The notes beneath the pieces were generated by a model. That model did not search any database. It saw only the letters and a list, made by a program, of their open reading frames with translations, and had not been told where the DNA came from. Source: an uncultured Eubacterium sp. (GTDB lineage Bacteria; Bacillota; Clostridia; Lachnospirales; CAG-274). From it: a stretch of DNA of 11,202 nucleotides. Made by a program: the position numbers and the translations under genes. The stretch is from positions 1 to 11,202 of the forward strand of contig UQRG01000039.1 in NCBI GenBank assembly GCA_900543365.1, written 5' to 3'. Below are positions 6,867-11,202 of this stretch, piece by piece; within the stretch, counting starts at the first letter, position 1; each line of letters begins with the position of its first letter.

Positions 6867-6949
6867 TTGATTTTATTTTAAAAAGGTGGTATATTCTTAA
6901 TCAAGCAAGACACCTAGTAGCCAACAAATAATATTACAGTAATATTACA
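6788..6949. repeat. Four copies of a 9-bp motif AATATTACA in the control region
   Basis: AATATTACA is found at 6832-6840, 6930-6938 and 6941-6949, with an inverted copy (TGTAATATT) at 6788-6796. The last two copies are direct repeats with an 11-bp period ending 14 bases before the proximal -35 of the surface protein gene. The copy at 6941-6949 sits in a perfect palindrome, GTAATATTAC. In DNA this AT-rich some recurrence is expected by chance, but the tight pair next to the promoter suggests a regulator site. Confidence 0.45.
6867..6895 (+). promoter_or_regulatory. Distal promoter of the surface protein gene
   Basis: TTGATT (6867-6872) and TATATT (6890-6895) are separated by exactly 17 bases, and TGG directly before the -10 gives an extended -10. 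Transcription would start near 6902, producing a leader of about 158 bases that contains the AATATTACA pair and the proximal promoter. A 7-bp inverted repeat (CTTGATT 6866-6872 with AATCAAG 6899-6905) brackets the promoter core. Confidence 0.55.
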
Positions 6950-6963
6950 TTTAAGAATTTTTG

Positions 6964-6992
6964 TTGACTAGTCAAGCGTGTAATGCTATAAT
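6964..6992 (+). promoter_or_regulatory. Proximal, near-consensus promoter of the surface protein gene
   Basis: TTGACT (6964-6969), a 17-base spacer, and a perfect TATAAT (6987-6992) preceded by TGC form an almost ideal sigma-A promoter with an extended -10. The start would be near 6999, with a leader of about 60 bases to the ATG at 7060. The -35 is half of a perfect 12-bp palindrome (TTGACTAGTCAA, 6964-6975), so the promoter may be blocked or modulated by a dimeric regulator. Strength agrees with the highly biased codon use of the gene it drives. Confidence 0.8.
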
Positions 6993-7059
6993 ACTTTTGT
7001 AAATGAGGCAAAATATGCTATGCCTCTACACATTTATTTTTCATAAGGAGGAAAAAACA

Positions 7060-9690
7060 ATGAAAAGAAAAATTGCACTTGTGTTAGCTGCAGCAATGAC
7101 AGTTGCTATGCTTCCAATGAACACAATGGCTGCTTCTAGTAACTCATTAAGCAAGTCTGGTACTACAATCCAGGATGATGAGATTTTAATTACTGGTAAC
7201 TTTGATAAGAATGTTGATTCTTACAACAAGGATGATTTAGCTTCTGGTACTCCTGTATCTTTACAGGTAAGACCTACTTCTGAGGTTAAGAGAGGCGATT
7301 CTATCATCTTAACTGTTGAAAATGGTAAGTTTGATGAAAAATTAATGGATGTTGATCCATTCGTATTCAAGACTAACAAGAAGGGTTACACTTACGATCA
7401 GATTGCTGCTGATGGTAGAGATGTAAACGCAGTTCTTACTGAATACATTGGTAACGAAAACTCTAGAAAGCTTCCTTACAAGCTTAGATTTATTAACTCT
7501 GAGCAGGTTGAGGTTACTTTATTCCCAATCGGTGATGATAAGGTAAACCAGAATAACTCTGATGTTACTCAGGGTACTCCATACTATGACATCGCACTTC
7601 CACTTACTTCTGAAGATTCTGAAGACGGTGCTATGACAGTATCTATCGATGCTAACGATTCTTCAATCACTAGCGGTTCTTACACAGTTGCTACTGTAAC
7701 ATCTGATGATGGTTCTACTACAGCTTCTGTTGTAGCTAGCGATGTTAATGTAACTTCTGACGAAGTTTACACTGTTCCTGACATTACTATTAAGGAAGAT
7801 TTAGCTGGTACTTTCAAGGGTCAGACAATCAAGGTTAAGTTAAATGGTAACTATGAATGGAATGACGCTGGTAAGGTTGTAGCTGGTGTTAACTGTAACG
7901 GTAATCAGGTATTAGCTCAGAAGGAAGTTAATGGTAAACTTCAGGATGATATTTCTATCGATGGCAGAACTTTAGAGTTCACATTAGCTGATGCTAAGGC
8001 TTTCGATTCTTCTAAGACTTCATCTATCATCATCCAGGGTGCTAAGGCATACGCTAAGAATGATGATACTTACGGTGACATCAATGTTACTGTATCTGGT
8101 GATACTGGTATCACTACTCAGACATTAAAGGTTGGTACAAGAGCTGATTACGGTTTCGAATTAAAGGCACTTGAAGAACCAACTACTATCTACGCTGGTA
8201 GAACTCCATTTGGTACAGATGCTGATGAGGATGATTTCAAGACAGCTGAATTCGAATTCGGTGAAACTACTCCAGGTACTTGGTTAACTGGTAGAAAGCT
8301 TGAATTCAATGTTCCAGAGGGTGTAAAGATTGTTGGTTACGAAATCACTAAGACTAAGTATATTGACAGATTCAAGGATGCTAAGATTGTTAATGATGGT
8401 ACTACTTTAAGATTTGATTCACTCAATTCTCAGAATATGAACATCAACGAAAACGAGTGTTCTTACTTCGATATTAAGTTATTATTATCTACTTCTATCG
8501 AGTTCTCTGGTGATGTAACTGTTTCTGTTTCTGGTGCTGGTTTAGATGCTAACACTTTATCTGATTTAGTTGTTGCTAAGGTTGTATCTCCTGTAACTGT
8601 TACAGCTGCTACTACTAAGTCTAACATTGGTTACAAGTCAGTAGAAACTTCTGACATCAAGATTACTGAGAACGCTGCTGGTGCTCTTGAAGATGATAAG
8701 ACTGTAGAGATTTCTCTTGATGATACTTATGCTTCAGATATCGCATTTGATGATGCTGATACAGCTATCTCTGTTGATGGCGAACTTGAAGTTAAGAGCT
8801 TCAATGTAAAGAACGGTAGAATTAAGTTTACTATCGAATCTGAATCTTACTCAACTCCTTCAACTATCACTATTTCTGGTGTAGCTGTTGGTACAACTAG
8901 ATCTATCCCTTACGGTTCTTACAAGTTAATCGTTGGTGGTGACGCTGTAGTTGACAACTATCAGGAAACTGTAGATCAGGAATCTACTATTGAAATTCAG
9001 GAAAACGATACTAAGGTTGCTGACAACAAGGGTGAAACTAAGGACTTCGATTTATTCGAGGACGAAGGTTACGAATTTAAGGATTACTTAACAATTGTTA
9101 CAGATACAACTACTCTTGATGGTGTTGTAGAAGTTACAATTGGCGAGAAGTCTATCAAGATGAACGGTGAGAAGGTTGATATGGACGTAGCTGCTTACAT
9201 CCAGACTGCTTCTAACTCTACTATGGTTCCATTAAGATTCGTTACTTTAGCTCTTGGTGTAGATCAGGCTAATGCTAATGATGCTGATAACTCTAGCAAG
9301 ATTGCTTGGGATGCTAATACTAAGACTGCAACTATCTTCTATGCTGCAGGTTCTGGTCAGAAGATTATTCAGTTCACAGCTGGTTCTGCAACTATGACTG
9401 TTGATGGTGTTGCTATTACTATGGATAATGGTGTTGTAGCTGAAATCGTTGACGGTAGAATGTTCGTACCTTTCAGAGCTTTAGGTCAGGCTCTTGGTGT
9501 ACCAGTATCTTGGAATGCTGACACTAGAACAGCTATCTACAATGGTCAGTTAGCTGGTGCTGATACTAAGACTGATGTTGATAATACAGAAACAACTACT
9601 GAGGCTACTACAGCTTCTGCTGAGTCTACTACAGAAACTACTACAGCTTCTGCTGAGACTACAACTGAAACTACAACTGTAGCTGAGTAA
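7060..9690 (+). CDS. Secreted surface protein with copper amine oxidase N-terminal-like domain at its C-terminus
   Basis: The 876-residue product has a signal peptide (MKRK, then a hydrophobic run to about residue 18; likely cut after Ala24 or Ala25). The body is Asp/Thr/Ser-rich and probably all beta. Two stretches resemble each other, about 238-347 (PDITIKEDLAG...) and 530-628 (SDIKITENAAG...). A Cu_amine_oxidN1-type domain spans about 696-828 with two similar halves (STMVPLRFVTLALGVD; GRMFVPFRALGQALGVPVSW), followed by a Thr/Glu/Ala tail (841-876). I see no LPXTG, SLH repeat or membrane anchor. ATG 7060 was chosen because AAGGAGG lies 8 bases upstream; an in-frame ATG at 7003 lacks a ribosome site and is about 4 bases from the predicted transcript start. 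Strong preference for GGT, GCT, ACT, TCT, AAG and AAC, unlike the AAA/TTA-rich phage genes, suggests an abundant envelope or S-layer-like protein. The amine-oxidase name describes a fold only; no oxidase catalytic domain is present. Confidence 0.85.
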   Translation: MKRKIALVLAAAMTVAMLPMNTMAASSNSLSKSGTTIQDDEILITGNFDKNVDSYNKDDLASGTPVSLQVRPTSEVKRGDSIILTVENGKFDEKLMDVDPFVFKTNKKGYTYDQIAADGRDVNAVLTEYIGNENSRKLPYKLRFINSEQVEVTLFPIGDDKVNQNNSDVTQGTPYYDIALPLTSEDSEDGAMTVSIDANDSSITSGSYTVATVTSDDGSTTASVVASDVNVTSDEVYTVPDITIKEDLAGTFKGQTIKVKLNGNYEWNDAGKVVAGVNCNGNQVLAQKEVNGKLQDDISIDGRTLEFTLADAKAFDSSKTSSIIIQGAKAYAKNDDTYGDINVTVSGDTGITTQTLKVGTRADYGFELKALEEPTTIYAGRTPFGTDADEDDFKTAEFEFGETTPGTWLTGRKLEFNVPEGVKIVGYEITKTKYIDRFKDAKIVNDGTTLRFDSLNSQNMNINENECSYFDIKLLLSTSIEFSGDVTVSVSGAGLDANTLSDLVVAKVVSPVTVTAATTKSNIGYKSVETSDIKITENAAGALEDDKTVEISLDDTYASDIAFDDADTAISVDGELEVKSFNVKNGRIKFTIESESYSTPSTITISGVAVGTTRSIPYGSYKLIVGGDAVVDNYQETVDQESTIEIQENDTKVADNKGETKDFDLFEDEGYEFKDYLTIVTDTTTLDGVVEVTIGEKSIKMNGEKVDMDVAAYIQTASNSTMVPLRFVTLALGVDQANANDADNSSKIAWDANTKTATIFYAAGSGQKIIQFTAGSATMTVDGVAITMDNGVVAEIVDGRMFVPFRALGQALGVPVSWNADTRTAIYNGQLAGADTKTDVDNTETTTEATTASAESTTETTTASAETTTETTTVAE
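9605..9657 (+). repeat. Direct repeat of 20 bp, 33-bp period, encoding the Thr-rich tail
   Basis: CTACTACAGCTTCTGCTGAG is found identically at 9605-9624 and 9638-9657, giving an 11-codon unit (TTASAESTTET, then TTASAETTTET) followed by a more degenerate third part. The period is a multiple of three, so slippage or recombination would change tail length without breaking the frame. The product is a low-complexity, possibly glycosylated stalk or tail. Confidence 0.8.
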
Positions 9691-9714
9691 TTTAATCTCA
9701 ATTTAGAGTTTAAA
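9691..9714 (+). other. Hairpin directly after the surface protein stop codon
   Basis: TTTAATCTC (9691-9699) and GAGTTTAAA (9706-9714) can pair as nine positions with one mismatch around a 6-base loop. It begins at the base after the stop codon and precedes the true terminator. It has no U-tract, so it is more likely a 3'-end stabilising structure, or chance in AT-rich DNA, than a terminator. Confidence 0.35.
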
Positions 9715-9733
9715 TAAGTATTGTATATAAATT

Positions 9734-9765
9734 TAGGGGGTTCTCTTTGAGAACCCTCTATTTTT
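9734..9765 (+). terminator. Strong intrinsic terminator after the surface protein gene
   Basis: AGGGGGTTCTC (9735-9745) pairs with GAGAACCCTCT (9749-9759) around a TTT loop. The stem is 11 bp with one G-U pair and can be extended by T9734-A9760. A run of five T follows (9761-9765). It lies 44 bases after the stop of the surface protein gene and should end most of that very abundant transcript before the small genes downstream. Confidence 0.9.
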
Positions 9766-9796
9766 GCGTTCTATGTTTATTTTAAAAGGAGAAACT

Positions 9797-10336
9797 ATGT
9801 TAATCCATAATTTAATATATCATTTTAAAACAATTACAAAGCATCGCCACAAAGTCATATACCACTGTTTTAGAGCGGGAATTGGATTTCAAGGCTTGTT
9901 TCACGATTTATCAAAATATAGCCCTACAGAGTTCCTAGAGGGCATAAAATACTATCAGGGGACTAGAAGTCCTAATGAAAGGGCAAGGGAGTTAAAGGGT
10001 TATTCTATTGCTTGGATGCATCATAAAGGGAGAAATAAACATCATTTTGAATATTGGACTGATTATTCAAATGAAACTCATCAATTAGAGCCTATAGAAA
10101 TGCCTTTGCGTTATGTAGTAGAAATGTTTTGCGATAGGGTTGCTGCAAGCAAAATATATGGTAGAGATAAATATAATGATAGCTATGCACTTAATTATTA
10201 TTTAGCTAAGGAGAAAACTAGAAAAATTCACCCTAATACTGCAAAATTAATTAAGGAACTTTTAACTATGCTTTCACAAAAAGGTGAAGATTATACTTTT
10301 AAATATATAAGAAAACTATTAAAGGAGAGTAAATAA
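9797..10336 (+). CDS. DUF5662 family protein
   Basis: The 179-residue product matches what I recall as the DUF5662 family, common in Lachnospiraceae and sometimes mislabelled catalase. Its function is unknown. Key stretches are GLFHDLSKYSPTEF (residues 33-46), GYSIAWMHHKGRNKHHFEYW (68-87) and RYVVEMFCDRVAAS (105-118). The arrangement of His23, His36-Asp37, His75-His76, His82-His83 and Asp113 resembles the metal-binding H...HD...H...D pattern of HD phosphohydrolases, which is only an inference. I chose ATG 9797, five bases after AAAGGAG. Two upstream in-frame ATGs (9764, 9773) are rejected because the extension simply translates the ribosome site and touches the terminator U-run. The only promoter-like signal is weak (TTTAGA 9702-9707, TATAAA 9726-9731), so read-through may supply transcription. 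The DUF4250 gene follows after one base. Confidence 0.75.
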   Translation: MLIHNLIYHFKTITKHRHKVIYHCFRAGIGFQGLFHDLSKYSPTEFLEGIKYYQGTRSPNERARELKGYSIAWMHHKGRNKHHFEYWTDYSNETHQLEPIEMPLRYVVEMFCDRVAASKIYGRDKYNDSYALNYYLAKEKTRKIHPNTAKLIKELLTMLSQKGEDYTFKYIRKLLKESK

Positions 10337-10337
10337 T

Positions 10338-10511
10338 ATGATACCAAAAGACCCTATAATGCTTTTAAGTTTTGTTAATACTCAATTAAGAGATAATTGT
10401 AACAATTTGGAGGAGTTTTGTTTACTGTATAATGTTAATAAAACAGATATTGTAACTAAACTTGAGTCTATTAGCTATAATTATTCATATAAATTAAATC
10501 AGTTTATTTAA
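10338..10511 (+). CDS. DUF4250 domain-containing small protein
   Basis: The 57-residue product starts MIPKDPIMLLSFVNTQLRDN and ends YNYSYKLNQFI. This pattern (MIPKDPxMLLSFxNTxLRD, then an acidic helix, then a final Y-x-Y-x-x-x-x-NQF) is the signature I associate with DUF4250, a short helical protein widespread in Clostridia with no known function. It begins one base after the DUF5662 stop codon, with AAGGAG about 10 bases before the ATG, so the pair is almost certainly one transcript. Its stop lies only 19 bases before the -35 of the first rRNA promoter, with no terminator in between. Confidence 0.85.
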   Translation: MIPKDPIMLLSFVNTQLRDNCNNLEEFCLLYNVNKTDIVTKLESISYNYSYKLNQFI

Positions 10512-10530
10512 TGAAAATATAAAAAAACTC

Positions 10531-10559
10531 TTGACAATTAGCTAGAATTATGATAAACT
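10531..10559 (+). promoter_or_regulatory. rRNA promoter P1
   Basis: TTGACA (10531-10536), 17-base spacer, TAAACT (10554-10559) preceded by TGA (extended -10). The start is expected near 10566-10567. The -10 is the weakest of the four. Its flanking sequence also differs from P2-P4, lacking the AAGTTC before the -35. Confidence 0.75.
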
Positions 10560-10566
10560 AATTTTC

Positions 10567-10586
10567 GTTGCTGATGAAATATCAGC
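10567..10586 (+). other. Hairpin near the expected 5' end of the P1 transcript
   Basis: GCTGAT (10570-10575) pairs with ATCAGC (10581-10586) around a 5-base loop. It begins about three bases after the G at 10567 that is the likely start of P1 transcripts. Confidence 0.5.
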
Positions 10587-10645
10587 GAAATATTACTTAA
10601 TTAAATGTTTTTTGATAAAATATTTAAAAATAGTAAAAAAAGTTC

Positions 10646-10674
10646 TTGACAAAAGTTAAGAATTGTGATAAAAT
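10646..10674 (+). promoter_or_regulatory. rRNA promoter P2
   Basis: TTGACA (10646-10651), 17-base spacer, TAAAAT (10669-10674) preceded by TGA. The -35 is preceded by AAAAAAAGTTC, an A-tract that could act as an UP element. The expected first base, seven after the -10, is G10681. It lies 115 bases after P1. Confidence 0.85.
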
Positions 10675-10680
10675 ATTGAA

Positions 10681-10709
10681 GTTGTCACTTCTGGCGAAGC
10701 AATGACAAC
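10681..10709 (+). other. Hairpin at the expected 5' end of the P2 transcript
   Basis: GTTGTCA (10681-10687) pairs with TGACAAC (10703-10709), and CTTC (10688-10691) with GAAG (10696-10699) closes a TGGC loop, leaving CAA (10700-10702) unpaired. The outer stem begins exactly at the predicted first transcribed base. Confidence 0.6.
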
Positions 10710-10755
10710 AGTCGATATTAAATCTAAATAAGTTTTAAAAAGACTTAAAAAGTTC

Positions 10756-10784
10756 TTGACAAAGTTAAAAAGTTATGATATAAT
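10756..10784 (+). promoter_or_regulatory. rRNA promoter P3 (full consensus)
   Basis: TTGACA (10756-10761), 17-base spacer and TATAAT (10779-10784), preceded by TGA. Both hexamers are perfect and the spacing is optimal, so this should be the strongest of the four. The -35 is preceded by AAAAAGTTC, as at P2 and P4. The expected first base is G10791. Confidence 0.92.
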
Positions 10785-10790
10785 AATCAA

Positions 10791-10815
10791 GCTGTTGACA
10801 ATTAAGTCAAGACAG
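10791..10815 (+). other. Hairpin at the expected 5' end of the P3 transcript
   Basis: CTG and TTGAC (10792-10799) pair with GTCAA (10806-10810) and CAG (10813-10815), leaving a GA bulge at 10811-10812 and a 6-base loop. The stem starts one base after the predicted first transcribed base. Confidence 0.5.
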
Positions 10816-10851
10816 AAAGAACTGAAAACTTTGAAAAAGTTAAAAAAGTTC

Positions 10852-10880
10852 TTGACAAAAGCTAAAAGATGTGATATACT
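10852..10880 (+). promoter_or_regulatory. rRNA promoter P4
   Basis: TTGACA (10852-10857), 17-base spacer, TATACT (10875-10880) preceded by TGA. An A-rich tract ending AAAAAAGTTC precedes the -35. The expected first base is G10887, about 147 bases before mature 16S rRNA. It lies 96 bases after P3. Confidence 0.88.
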
Positions 10881-10886
10881 TAATAA

Positions 10887-10903
10887 GCTGTCACATTGAT
10901 AGC
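10887..10903 (+). other. Hairpin at the expected 5' end of the P4 transcript
   Basis: GCTGTCA (10887-10893) can pair with TGATAGC (10897-10903) around a CAT loop, with one G-U pair. The stem begins at the predicted first transcribed base. Confidence 0.45.
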
Positions 10904-10913
10904 GAAGAAATCG

Positions 10914-10933
10914 GAACATTGAAAACTAAATAA
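10914..10933 (+). promoter_or_regulatory. boxA-like antitermination element of the rRNA leader
   Basis: GAACATTGAAAACTAAATAA resembles the TTGAAAACT-type element found in Firmicutes rRNA leaders and spacers, where Nus factors assemble to prevent early termination. It lies after the last promoter and about 100 bases before 16S rRNA, the usual place. A related ACTGAAAACTTTGAAA lies at 10821-10836 between P3 and P4. Confidence 0.55.
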
Positions 10934-10962
10934 CTTAACGAATAAAACTCAATCCCAAACAA

Positions 10963-11027
10963 TTCCTTTTAAATAAGGAAAAGTTGAAGAAACAACTATA
11001 AAAACAGCTAGCAGAAATTAGAGCTGC
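10963..11027 (+). other. Three leader hairpins upstream of 16S rRNA
   Basis: TTCCTT (10963-10968) pairs with AAGGAA (10975-10980); AGTTG (10982-10986) with CAACT (10993-10997); CAGCT (11005-11009) with AGCTG (11022-11026). Such leader structure normally takes part in 16S folding and processing, including the long stem with sequence after the 3' end of 16S, which is outside this window. Confidence 0.5.
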
Positions 11028-11033
11028 AAACTT

Positions 11034-11202
<169 letters not shown>

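Noticed and set aside
6580..7002. Prophage attachment site or CRISPR array in the intergenic gap
   Set aside because: No integrase, tRNA end or regularly spaced repeats are visible. The AATATTACA copies are irregularly spaced and too short, and an att partner could only be found outside the window.
7003..7059. N-terminal extension of the surface protein by 19 residues from ATG 7003
   Set aside because: The extension has no ribosome site and starts within about 4 bases of the predicted transcript start. The ATG at 7060 has AAGGAGG 8 bases upstream and opens a classic signal peptide.
9764..9796. Upstream start of the DUF5662 gene
   Set aside because: It would begin in the terminator U-tract and translate the ribosome site itself (the LKGE segment). 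The ATG at 9797 has proper spacing from AAAGGAG.
10795..10823. Possible fifth rRNA promoter with TTGACA at 10795-10800
   Set aside because: The -35 is perfect but no -10-like hexamer occurs at the right distance (AGAACT there). The TTGAC is better explained as one arm of the P3 leader hairpin.
6626..10896. TGTCAC shared by the phage operator and the P2 and P4 leaders
   Set aside because: A 6-base match is expected by chance at this length, and in the leaders it is part of hairpin stems. There is no reason to infer a shared regulator.

Overview
The window looks like a piece of a low-GC Gram-positive chromosome, most likely a member of the Lachnospiraceae (Clostridia). The evidence is the first ~170 bases of a 16S rRNA gene at the right end, whose opening and V1 region look clostridial/Lachnospiraceae; a DUF4250 and a DUF5662 protein, both families I associate with these bacteria; strong AGGAGG-type ribosome binding sites; and AT-rich DNA. 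The family assignments come from recognising sequence, not from any search.

Left part (1-6579, all minus strand): a tightly packed structural operon of a contractile-tailed, PBSX/skin-like prophage. In transcription order (right to left) it encodes an SPP1 gp6-type portal, a gp20-type scaffold, a major capsid protein, a head-tail connector, a head-closure/stopper protein, a tail terminator, a 52-residue protein, tail sheath, tail tube (XkdM type), an XkdS/DUF2634 baseplate protein and the first 24 codons of a baseplate J (XkdT) protein. Many genes overlap by a few bases or are separated only by a ribosome binding site. Every frame is open, but genes normally expected are absent from their usual places. 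There is no terminase or MuF-type head protein beside the portal. There is no tail assembly chaperone, tape measure, LysM protein, hub or DUF2577 gene between tube and XkdS. The scaffold gene may carry a one-base frame shift at its 3' end.

Divergent control region (6580-7059): it holds a likely phage-operon promoter (extended -10, with a pair of 9-bp direct repeats 10 bp apart just upstream) and two good promoters firing the other way into a surface protein gene. It also contains four copies of AATATTACA (one inverted) and a perfect 12-bp palindrome over the proximal -35. It is probably the boundary between the phage island and ordinary chromosome, although no integrase or att site is visible.

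Right part (7060-11202, plus strand): an 876-residue secreted protein with a signal peptide, two related beta-rich repeats, a C-terminal copper-amine-oxidase-N-like domain and a Thr-rich tail. Its codon use is that of a very highly expressed gene. It ends at a strong intrinsic terminator. Two small genes follow (DUF5662 and DUF4250). Immediately after these, without a visible terminator, come four tandem rRNA promoters (TTGACA-17 bp-TGn extended -10). The transcript from each would begin in or beside a hairpin. A boxA-like element and leader hairpins lead into 16S rRNA, which runs off the window.

The most interesting leads are the stripped-down, self-contained phage structural operon, the scaffold/portal reading-frame oddities, and the four-promoter rrn leader with a repeated 5'-terminal hairpin.
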